Origin: Leptobacterium sp964389205
GTDB lineage: Bacteria; Bacteroidota; Bacteroidia; Flavobacteriales; Flavobacteriaceae
Reading direction: 5' to 3'
Assembly: GCA_964389205.1 (NCBI GenBank)
Contig: CAYMDH010000001.1
Location: 124,001-188,000, forward strand
Length of the DNA: 64,000 nucleotides
The translations under genes were made by a program, and so were the position numbers. The notes under the pieces were generated by a model. The model ran no database searches and had not been told where the DNA came from. It was given only the letters and a program-made list of their open reading frames with translations. Position 1 is the first letter of the stretch. Each line of letters starts with the position of its first letter. Below, in pieces: positions 52,695-60,212 of the stretch.

Positions 52695-52880
52695 TTAAGA
52701 ATTGAAACATCCTTCTAAGCCAGCACCAGCAAAAAGCGCTGCAGCAAGATAACATCCACCATAAGCTGTGAATGGACATGCGATTAAGGAGCCAAGAGTG
52801 GCAGCTCCAATAATAAGGCAGCTCCTCCCAGATTGAGCTCCTTCTAAAGCTTCCATTTGATTTAATTCTAAATTTTTCAT
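52695..52880 (-). CDS. Double-glycine-type leader peptide 5 (operon head)
   Basis: A 61-aa peptide: leader MKNLELNQMEALEGA and a core QSGRSCLIIGAATLGS... with four Cys spaced 13, 7 and 14, ending EGCFNS. It is the first gene behind the regulated promoter at 52970-53046 and has the full conserved leader. Likely exported by the C39 transporter and disulfide-bonded. Bacteriocin activity is inferred from leader type and hydrophobic core only; a signalling role is also possible. Confidence 0.88.
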   Translation of the reverse strand: MKNLELNQMEALEGAQSGRSCLIIGAATLGSLIACPFTAYGGCYLAAALFAGAGLEGCFNS

Positions 52881-52890
52881 AATTTAAGTT

Positions 52891-52963
52891 TAAATAATTT
52901 TTACCTACTCTGATAAAGGTTTTTCGATTTCCACCTTTTTAATTATTACGCAGCAATAATTTT
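52891..52963 (-). promoter_or_regulatory. Conserved 5' leader of the peptide operon
   Basis: The predicted transcript starts at or just before AAAATTATTGCTGC (complement of 52950-52963). A stem AAAGGT/ACCTTT (52933-52938 with 52915-52920) encloses a 12-base loop GGAAATCGAAAA. Then comes ACCTTTATCAGAGTAGGTAA, in which ACCT can alternatively pair with AGGT. The two pairings exclude each other, as in a switch. Related copies precede peptides 1 and 2. Confidence 0.65.
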
Positions 52964-52969
52964 CTTGTT

Positions 52970-53052
52970 CAAACCTAGAAAGATTTATAAGGTATGTCAA
53001 GTAAGATTATACGTTATTTATGAATAACGTATCGAGATTTATGAATGACGTA
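52970..53052 (-). promoter_or_regulatory. Regulated promoter of the five-peptide operon (site B)
   Basis: Minus-strand order: two 16-base direct repeats TACGTCATTCATAAAT and TACGTTATTCATAAAT (complement of 53037-53052 and 53016-53031; 15 of 16 bases alike, 21 bp apart), 15 bases, TTG (52998-53000), 20 bases, TAGGTTTG (52970-52977). The upstream boxes resemble LytTR-type operators, for which 9-bp direct repeats two turns apart are known; TACGTTAT is close to the plantaricin operator core as I remember it. A perfect palindrome ATACGTTATT/AATAACGTAT lies at 53009-53032. Confidence 0.78.
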
Positions 53053-53342
53053 TACTGAAATTATTCCTCTAACTATCTTGTTTTGTGTTATTTAAAGAGC
53101 CTTCACTTAGATAATGAAGATTTGATAAAGATTGAAGAGTATCCTTGTCGATATAAAGCAAATAATAAATATTTTTTGCGAATAATTGATCGTGAAATTT
53201 ATAGAAATAGAATAATATGATGGTATCTTATAAAGTTGTTTTTATAAAAAAAGTATGGTTGAGTATAAGTTTTATGATAATCTTTTAATCAAGTACTATA
53301 TAATTTCTTTTCTTTGAAAAATATCGCTTAAATAAAAAAAGA
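53053..53342. other. Intergenic stretch without recognisable gene
   Basis: About 290 AT-rich bases between site B and the LpxR-like gene. No open frame with a credible start was found. TTCTTTG around 53314-53320 could be part of a weak -7 box for the LpxR-like gene. Confidence 0.5.
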
Positions 53343-54263
53343 TTGCGTTACCTTTTTATCTTGTTTGTATGTTTTAATATTGGATGCCAATTATTAGCAC
53401 AAGAAACAGCACCTAAAAATGCAGTTTCTTTTAGACATGATAATGACTTTTTATTAGGAACCGATAGATATTATTCTTTTGGATCTTTTATAGATTACAG
53501 ACGGGAAATAGACTCAGATTTTATTTTTGAGAAAAAAAAAGATAATGTATTACAACTAAATTTTTCTTTGAGACAACAAGGGTTTACTCCAGACGAACTG
53601 GATGAGACCGAAGTAGAAGTTTTTGATTTTCCTTTCTCCGGCTGGTTATCAGTTTCTTCAGAAGTAGTTAAAGCCAGCAAGAAAAATGCCTTAAGTTTAC
53701 GATTTGAATTAGGAGTTACAGGAGATGCTTCACTAGCAGGACAACTCCAAATAGCATACCATGAATTTTTAGATATTGGAGATATCCCTACTTGGGAGGC
53801 GGCAATACCTGATGCTCTTTTGTTTAATTTGCAGGGAGGTCATAATTTTGAAATTCCGTTATCAAAAAAAAAGCCTGAAGCTTTTATAAATTTTTTAACG
53901 AATGCTTCTTTAGGGACAAAGGATGTTTTTATAGAAGAAGAACTTCTTTTTTCTTTTGGAAAAAGAAATCGACTTTCTAAAACAACATTATATAATTTTA
54001 TAAATAATGATCGAGAAGTTTATGGGTATTTCGGTATTGCTTATAGATATGTAGCGCATAATACATTAATAGAAGGTAGTTTATTTAATGATGATGCTGA
54101 GTTTACATTAAGGGCTAACGAAAATATATTTAAATTTAGAATGGGGGCAAGTTGTAGAATAGGTAGAAATATAATAAAGCTAGAATATAACTTCAATACC
54201 GAGGAAGCTTCACTTTCTCGAAACCATAACTATACTTCGTTTGTTTTTGAACGAAATTTTTAA
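53343..54263 (+). CDS. LpxR-like (DUF2219) outer-membrane protein
   Basis: A 306-aa protein starting at TTG; a stop codon lies just upstream and this start gives a full signal peptide (residues 1-20, ending QLLAQ). The family pattern is visible: RHDNDFLLGTDRYYSFG (Asn-Asp pair then Thr-Asp-x-Tyr-Tyr), the region QQGFTPDELDE, and FPFSGWLSVSS, which corresponds to the RPYAGWL block of LpxR. It ends in Phe like an outer-membrane barrel (SFVFERNF). LpxR removes the 3' acyloxyacyl chain of lipid A; activity here is inferred. Confidence 0.78.
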   Translation: MRYLFILFVCFNIGCQLLAQETAPKNAVSFRHDNDFLLGTDRYYSFGSFIDYRREIDSDFIFEKKKDNVLQLNFSLRQQGFTPDELDETEVEVFDFPFSGWLSVSSEVVKASKKNALSLRFELGVTGDASLAGQLQIAYHEFLDIGDIPTWEAAIPDALLFNLQGGHNFEIPLSKKKPEAFINFLTNASLGTKDVFIEEELLFSFGKRNRLSKTTLYNFINNDREVYGYFGIAYRYVAHNTLIEGSLFNDDAEFTLRANENIFKFRMGASCRIGRNIIKLEYNFNTEEASLSRNHNYTSFVFERNF

Positions 54264-54312
54264 AAAAAAAATTTAATTTCTGTCAGTTTCGATAGAAATT
54301 ATCAAAATCTCT

Positions 54313-54320
54313 TACTTTTG
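54313..54320 (+). promoter_or_regulatory. topA -7 promoter box
   Basis: TACTTTTG, full -7 consensus, 19 bases before the ATG at 54340; TTTCG stands where TTTG is expected at -33. The short 5' leader argues for ATG at 54340 over GTG at 54334. Confidence 0.6.
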
Positions 54321-54339
54321 TATTCTCAAAAAAGTGTTC

Positions 54340-56817
54340 ATGGCTAAAAATTTAGTAATTGTAGAGTCACCAGCAAAGGCAAAGACTATTGAAAAATTTC
54401 TTGGAAAAGATTTTAAAGTAGAATCTAGTTTTGGTCATATTGCAGACCTTCCTTCGAAGGAGATAGGAGTAGATGTTGAAAAAGATTTCAAACCAAAGTA
54501 TATAGTATCTAAAGATAAAAAAGCACTTGTTAAAAAACTCAAAGAATTAGCAGGGAAAGCAGAAATTGTTTGGTTGGCAAGTGATGAAGATCGAGAAGGT
54601 GAAGCAATCGCATGGCATTTGGCCGAAGAGCTAAAATTAGGTAAAGATAAAACAAAACGCATAGTCTTTAATGCCATTACAAAAAGTGCAATTTTAAAGG
54701 CGATAGAAAGCCCTAGAAATATAGATTATAACTTAGTAAATGCACAACAAGCGAGAAGAGTCCTAGATAGATTAGTTGGGTATGAATTATCGCCAGTACT
54801 TTGGAAAAAAATAAAAGCAGGACTTTCTGCAGGTAGAGTACAATCTGTAGCAGTAAGACTTATTGTTGAAAGAGAACGTTCTATACAAGATTTTAAGCCT
54901 GAGGTTTCGTATAAGGTTGTTGCAGAATTTAAAACATCTGAAAACAAAACCTTTAGCGCTCGATTAGGAAAATCTTATGCAACAGAAAAAGAAGCGCAGC
55001 AGTTTTTAGAGAAAAATGTTGGTGCATCTTTTAAAATATCAGATTTAGACACTAAGCCAGCTAAAAAATCTCCAGCAGCTCCGTTTACAACGTCTACATT
55101 GCAGCAAGAAGCATCTAGAAAATTGTATTTTTCTGTTAGTAGAACTATGACAGTAGCGCAAAGATTGTATGAAGCGGGTCTTATTACATATATGAGAACA
55201 GATAGTGTAAACCTATCTAATGAAGCCATAGAAGCTGCGAAAAATGAAATAGAAACATCTTATGGTTCTAAATATAGTAAGCCTAGAAAATATACTGGAA
55301 AAACGAAAGGAGCTCAAGAGGCACACGAAGCCATTCGTCCTACAGATATGTCACGTCATTCCGTTCAGATAGAAAGAGATCAAGCTCGTTTATATGAACT
55401 TATATGGAAAAGAACAGTTGCTTCACAAATGAGTGATGCACAATTAGAACGTACCAATGTTAAGATTGAAGCAGATCTGCATAATGAACGTTTTTCTGCT
55501 AATGGGGAAATGCTAAAATTTGATGGGTTTTTAAAAGTATATTTAGAAGGGACAGATGAAGAAGATGAAGAGCAAAAAGGAATGTTACCCGCTTTAAGTT
55601 TAAACGAAACACTTACTAATAATTTTATTACAGCAACAGAAAGATTTACAAGACCTCCATATAGGTTTACAGAAGCATCTTTAGTAAAACAATTAGAAGA
55701 ATTAGGTATTGGAAGACCATCAACATATGCACCAACAATTTCTACTATACAAAATAGAGGCTATATAGAGAAAGGAACAGTTGAAGGTATAGAGCGAAAC
55801 TATGTACAATTAACACTGTCAAAAGGACAAATAAATCAGAATAAATTAACAGAGAATGTAGGTTCTGATAAAGGGAAAATGGTGCCAACTGATATTGGTA
55901 TGATTGTAAATGATTTTTTAGTAAATCACTTTTCATCAATTCTCGATTATAATTTTACAGCTAAAGTAGAACGAAGTTTTGACGATATCGCATCTGGAGA
56001 AGAAGATTGGACGAAGATGATGAAAGATTTCTATAAAGATTTTCATCCTCAGGTAAAAGAAGTAGAAGAGAATGCAGAACGAGAATCTGGTGAGCGAATT
56101 TTAGGAGAAGACCCTAAAACAGGGAGACGCCTTAGTGTGCGTTTAGGAAGATTTGGGTCAATGGTACAAATAGGAACTGTTGAAGATGAAGAAAAACCCT
56201 TATTTGCAAGTTTATTACCAGATCAATCTATAGATACCATTACATATGAAGAAGCTTTAGATCTATTTAAGTTACCTCGATCGTTAGGAGATTATGAAGG
56301 GAACCCTGTAGATGTAAATTCAGGGAGATATGGCCCTTACATTCGCTTTGGAAAAACATTTGTTTCTTTGGGAAAAGAAGATGATGCCTTAAGCATTACA
56401 TTTGATCGAGCTGTAGAACTTATAGAAGCTAAGAAAAAAGCAGATGCACCGATAGCAAATTATAAAGGCTTAGGAGTTACCAAAGGAAAAGGAAGATTTG
56501 GACCTTTTATAAAATGGGATGGAATGTTTATTAATGTGAATAAAAAATATGATTTTGATAACCTTTCACAACAAGATATCGAAACATTAATAGAAGATAA
56601 GATTAGAAAAGAAAAAGAGAAAGTAATACACAATTGGGAAGAAGAAGGTATTCGAGTAGAAAAAGCTCGTTGGGGAAGATCTAATATTATCAAAGGTAAA
56701 TTGAAAATAGAGCTTTCTAAAGACATAGATGCTTCAAAATTAGAATTAGCAGAAGTTAAAGAAATTATAGAAAAACAAACTCCGAAGAAAAAAACGAGAG
56801 CCAAAGCAAAAAAATAA
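54340..56817 (+). CDS. topA: DNA topoisomerase I
   Basis: The ATG at 54340 gives 825 aa starting MAKNLVIVESPAKAKTIEKFL (Toprim domain, about 1-115, with DEDREGEAIAWHLAEEL). The catalytic Tyr is Tyr284 in ITYMRTDSVNLS. QQEASRKLYFSVSRTMTVAQRLYEAG and EELGIGRPSTYAPTI mark the type IA core. Past residue 600 the Cys-containing zinc ribbons of E. coli TopA are replaced by Cys-free repeats of the form GRRLSVRLGRFGSMVQIG, GRYGPYIRFG and GRFGPFIKWDG, as in other Bacteroidota. It relaxes negative supercoils. Confidence 0.97.
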   Translation: MAKNLVIVESPAKAKTIEKFLGKDFKVESSFGHIADLPSKEIGVDVEKDFKPKYIVSKDKKALVKKLKELAGKAEIVWLASDEDREGEAIAWHLAEELKLGKDKTKRIVFNAITKSAILKAIESPRNIDYNLVNAQQARRVLDRLVGYELSPVLWKKIKAGLSAGRVQSVAVRLIVERERSIQDFKPEVSYKVVAEFKTSENKTFSARLGKSYATEKEAQQFLEKNVGASFKISDLDTKPAKKSPAAPFTTSTLQQEASRKLYFSVSRTMTVAQRLYEAGLITYMRTDSVNLSNEAIEAAKNEIETSYGSKYSKPRKYTGKTKGAQEAHEAIRPTDMSRHSVQIERDQARLYELIWKRTVASQMSDAQLERTNVKIEADLHNERFSANGEMLKFDGFLKVYLEGTDEEDEEQKGMLPALSLNETLTNNFITATERFTRPPYRFTEASLVKQLEELGIGRPSTYAPTISTIQNRGYIEKGTVEGIERNYVQLTLSKGQINQNKLTENVGSDKGKMVPTDIGMIVNDFLVNHFSSILDYNFTAKVERSFDDIASGEEDWTKMMKDFYKDFHPQVKEVEENAERESGERILGEDPKTGRRLSVRLGRFGSMVQIGTVEDEEKPLFASLLPDQSIDTITYEEALDLFKLPRSLGDYEGNPVDVNSGRYGPYIRFGKTFVSLGKEDDALSITFDRAVELIEAKKKADAPIANYKGLGVTKGKGRFGPFIKWDGMFINVNKKYDFDNLSQQDIETLIEDKIRKEKEKVIHNWEEEGIRVEKARWGRSNIIKGKLKIELSKDIDASKLELAEVKEIIEKQTPKKKTRAKAKK

Positions 56818-56823
56818 TAAGAT

Positions 56824-57981
56824 ATGGATTTTGATTTTCTATCTCCAGTAGAAAATGTTGTTTTAGCACATACACAGTTATTGCAAAAACAAGCATTAGG
56901 TAAAACTATAAAAATTCATACAGAAAAGAATGGCTTGCCAAATCTGTCTAATGTTCAAATAGCTATTATAGGCATAGATGAAGACAGAAATATTTTTGAA
57001 AGCCCTAAAGAAAAATTAAACCTTTCTAATATACGTATTGAACTCTACAAATTATTTATAGGTAATTGGGGGGGTAATTTCGCCGATTTAGGAGATATTG
57101 AAAGAGGAGAGACCGTAGAAGATACATATTTTGCGTTAAAAACATTGACCTCAAAGTTAATCAATCAAAAAATTATTCCCATTATAATTGGAGGAAGTCA
57201 AGATTTGACATATGCGAGCTACAGAGCATATGATGCTTTAAACATGATGGTCAATATTGTATCTGTAGATAGTAAGTTTGATTTTGGCGGTGTAGATGAA
57301 TTAATTTCATCTCAATCATACATGAGCAAGATTATTATGGATAAGCCCAATAATCTATTTAATTTCTGTAATCTAGGATATCAAAGTTATTATATCGCTC
57401 AAGAGGAAATTGATTTGATGGAGAAATTATTTTTTGATTCTTATAGATTAGGACAACTCATAGATGACATTACCATAGCAGAACCAATACTTAGAGATGC
57501 AGATATAGTGAGTATTGACATGAAATCTGTTAAGAGTAGTGAATTAGGAAATACAAGTCATACAGCTCCTAATGGATTAAATGGGAGAGAGATTTGTGCA
57601 TTGTCTAGATATGCAGGTATCAGTGATAAAGTCTCAATGCTTGGTATTTATGAATGTGCAGACACTCCTCAAAGTTCTCAATTAATTGCCCAAATGATTT
57701 GGTACTTCATAGAGGGTGTAAATTTCAGAAAACAAGATTACCCTTTTACTTCCTATGAAAAATATGATAAATATATTGTACTTGCAGAAGAGGAAGAACT
57801 ATCGTTTTATAAGAGCCCATTGTCTAATCGTTGGTGGATAGAAATACCAATAATTCCAAATTTGAATAATAAATTAAAAAGACATGCGTTATTACCTTGC
57901 ACCCATCAGGATTATGTAGACGCTTGTAATAAAGTTATACCTGAACGATGGTGGAAGGCATATAAGAAAACGATAGTATAA
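56824..57981 (+). CDS. Arginase-fold protein with degenerate metal site
   Basis: A 385-aa ureohydrolase-fold protein commonly labelled formimidoylglutamase in flavobacteria. The metal-binding motifs are eroded: GGSQD at 123-127 where arginases have GGDHS, VDSKFD at 148-153 where DAHxD is expected, and IDMKSV at 231-236 where DxD is expected. Only Asp149, Asp153 and Asp232 of the usual six ligands remain. Catalysis by the standard di-manganese mechanism is therefore doubtful. It starts 6 bases after topA and stands just upstream of gldK. Confidence 0.82.
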   Translation: MDFDFLSPVENVVLAHTQLLQKQALGKTIKIHTEKNGLPNLSNVQIAIIGIDEDRNIFESPKEKLNLSNIRIELYKLFIGNWGGNFADLGDIERGETVEDTYFALKTLTSKLINQKIIPIIIGGSQDLTYASYRAYDALNMMVNIVSVDSKFDFGGVDELISSQSYMSKIIMDKPNNLFNFCNLGYQSYYIAQEEIDLMEKLFFDSYRLGQLIDDITIAEPILRDADIVSIDMKSVKSSELGNTSHTAPNGLNGREICALSRYAGISDKVSMLGIYECADTPQSSQLIAQMIWYFIEGVNFRKQDYPFTSYEKYDKYIVLAEEEELSFYKSPLSNRWWIEIPIIPNLNNKLKRHALLPCTHQDYVDACNKVIPERWWKAYKKTIV

Positions 57982-58041
57982 AATATGAAGTCAAAGAAAG
58001 AACAAATATTTGCAAACGAAATAGTTTTTTTATTTGAAAAA

Positions 58042-58072
58042 TTGTTTTTATCAAATTTATTAAATAGGTTTA
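58042..58072 (+). promoter_or_regulatory. gldKLMN promoter
   Basis: TTG (58042-58044), 20 bases, TAGGTTTA (58065-58072), 37 bases before the gldK ATG. One base off the -7 consensus. Confidence 0.65.
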
Positions 58073-58109
58073 CGACCTCAAATCTTAATTTTAATTTAAC
58101 CTACATCGC

Positions 58110-59465
58110 ATGAAAAAGCTATTATTAATCATAGCCTTAGGCCTCTTTTTATACAGCTGTGGCTCCAAAAAAGACAAAGGAGAATTAGTGGGAATAAAGG
58201 GTAAGAAATGGTACCCTGAAAAACCTTATGGTATGACATTAATACCTGGAGGTTCCTTTATTATGGGTAAATCAGATGATGATTTTGCTCAAGTTAAGAA
58301 TGCTCCTACTAAAACGGTCACTGTACGTTCTTTTTATATGGACGAGACAGAAATAACAAATAGCGAATACAGACAATTTGTTGAGTGGGTAAAAGATTCT
58401 ATCATTAGAACCAAATTAGCCATTTTTGCCGATGAGTTAGGTGAAGGACCAGATAATGATGGTATCGGACAATACGCTTTTAAAGACTCTGATACAGCAA
58501 ATCTCTCAGAATATGAGAAATATATGCTGGATAATTATGCAGGTCTTGGAGAAACAGGTTATGAAGGAAGAGCATTAAATAAAGACATTGATATAGAATG
58601 GGATACTTCTGATTATCCAGATCAATATTATTCTGAAATAATGGACTCTATGTATATTCCTCTTGAAGAATCATATAATGGAGTTAGAACTATTGATGTG
58701 AAAAAATTGAAATTTCAATATACATGGATGGATATTCAGGCTGCTGCCAAAGCTAAAAAAGGGAGTAGAAAAGACTATCTAAAAACAGAACAACTAGAAA
58801 TTTACCCAGACACTACAGTTTGGATAAAAGATTTTGCATATTCATATAATGAACCTATGCACAATGATTATTTCTGGCACGATGCGTTTAGTGATTATCC
58901 AGCTGTAGGAATTAGCTGGAAACAAGCGAAAGCTTTCTGTGCATGGAGAACAAAATATAAAAATGACGATCAGAAAAGAAGAAAACGTCATAATGTAAAT
59001 CAATTTAGACTTCCAACAGAAGCTGAATGGGAATATGCAGCCAGAGGTGGTTTAGAATCTGCTACCTATCCTTGGGGAGGGCCTTACCTTCTTAATGATA
59101 GAGGTTGTTTCTTGGCAAACTTTAAACCTCAAAGAGGTGATTATGCTGCAGATCAAGCATTGTATACTGTAGAGGCTAAAACCTATGAGCCAAATGATTA
59201 TGGCTTATACAATATGGCAGGAAATGTGTCTGAATGGACAAATTCTTCATACGACCCCAACTCTTATGAATATGTTTCAACTATGAATCCTAACGCTTAT
59301 GACGACAGCAATAAACGTAAGGTTATTAGAGGAGGTTCATGGAAAGATGTTGCATACTTTCTAAGAGTGAGTACACGTGATTATGAGTATCTAGATTCTG
59401 CAAGAAGTTATATAGGCTTCAGAACAGTTCAAGATTACCTAGGTACAGATGCTACTTCAAACTAA
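58110..59465 (+). CDS. gldK: Gliding motility lipoprotein GldK (type IX secretion)
   Basis: A 451-aa lipoprotein (Cys17 in LFLYSCGSKK). It has the formylglycine-generating-enzyme-like (sulfatase-modifying) fold: GMTLIPGGSFIMG near residue 44, VRSFYMDETEITNSEYRQF, QFRLPTEAEWEYAARGG and VIRGGSWKDVAYFLRVSTR. The two catalytic Cys of true FGEs are not evident, fitting a structural role. With GldN it forms the periplasmic ring of the type IX secretion system, attached to the outer membrane. It heads gldKLMN. Confidence 0.96.
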   Translation: MKKLLLIIALGLFLYSCGSKKDKGELVGIKGKKWYPEKPYGMTLIPGGSFIMGKSDDDFAQVKNAPTKTVTVRSFYMDETEITNSEYRQFVEWVKDSIIRTKLAIFADELGEGPDNDGIGQYAFKDSDTANLSEYEKYMLDNYAGLGETGYEGRALNKDIDIEWDTSDYPDQYYSEIMDSMYIPLEESYNGVRTIDVKKLKFQYTWMDIQAAAKAKKGSRKDYLKTEQLEIYPDTTVWIKDFAYSYNEPMHNDYFWHDAFSDYPAVGISWKQAKAFCAWRTKYKNDDQKRRKRHNVNQFRLPTEAEWEYAARGGLESATYPWGGPYLLNDRGCFLANFKPQRGDYAADQALYTVEAKTYEPNDYGLYNMAGNVSEWTNSSYDPNSYEYVSTMNPNAYDDSNKRKVIRGGSWKDVAYFLRVSTRDYEYLDSARSYIGFRTVQDYLGTDATSN

Positions 59466-59513
59466 GTAACCAAATTTAATTATTAATTATACTTAACTAA
59501 AAATCAGATTACT

Positions 59514-60158
59514 ATGGCACAGTCAAAGTCAACAAAAAAGCTATTTAATTTAGCTTACGGATTAGGAGCTTCTATTGTTATTATAGGAGCATTATTTAAA
59601 ATCTTACATTGGGAATTAGGCCCACTAAATGGAGGAGTTCTTCTAGCAATAGGCCTTATTACAGAAGCAGCGATTTTTGCAATTTCTGCATTTGAACCTA
59701 TAGAAGATGAAGTGGATTGGTCTATAGTCTATCCAGAATTAGCTGGTGGAAAATCTACTAAAAAAGAAGCAGATAAACCTAAAGATGCTGAAGGACAACT
59801 TTCTAAGAAATTAGATAACTTACTTAAAGACGCTAAAATTGATTCAGAATTAATGAATAGCCTTGGAGAAAGTATCAGAAATTTTGAAGGAGCTGCTAAA
59901 AGTATGAATCCTACGGTAGATGCTATTTCTTCTACTCAAAAGTATGGAGAAGAACTTTCTTTAGCTGCTGCTCAAATGGAATCATTAAACAGTTTATATA
60001 AAGTTCAATTAGAGAGCGCAAGTAGACAAGCTACTATTAATGAAGAAGTTACTAATAATGCAGGTAAACTTAAAGAGCAAATGGCATCTTTAACAACAAA
60101 CCTATCTTCATTAAATGGTGTATACGGTGGAATGTTATCTGCAATGAATAAAAACTAA
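59514..60158 (+). CDS. gldL: Gliding motility protein GldL (T9SS motor)
   Basis: A 214-aa inner-membrane protein. Two spans (about 14-34 and 40-60) include KILHWELGPLNGG, with a Glu in the membrane region, as in the proton-driven GldLM motor. A cytoplasmic helical tail follows. GldL surrounds the GldM dimer and powers secretion and gliding with the proton gradient. It lies 48 bases after gldK and 54 before gldM. Confidence 0.95.
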   Translation: MAQSKSTKKLFNLAYGLGASIVIIGALFKILHWELGPLNGGVLLAIGLITEAAIFAISAFEPIEDEVDWSIVYPELAGGKSTKKEADKPKDAEGQLSKKLDNLLKDAKIDSELMNSLGESIRNFEGAAKSMNPTVDAISSTQKYGEELSLAAAQMESLNSLYKVQLESASRQATINEEVTNNAGKLKEQMASLTTNLSSLNGVYGGMLSAMNKN

Positions 60159-60212
60159 TTAAGTTAGTAAAACCCAAATTAAAATTATTAACCTAAAACT
60201 TAATTAGAAAAA

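Noticed and set aside
57984..58112. A 42-codon frame (MKSKKEQIFANEIV...) just before gldK
   Set aside because: It runs across the gldKLMN promoter and overlaps the gldK start; no family resemblance.
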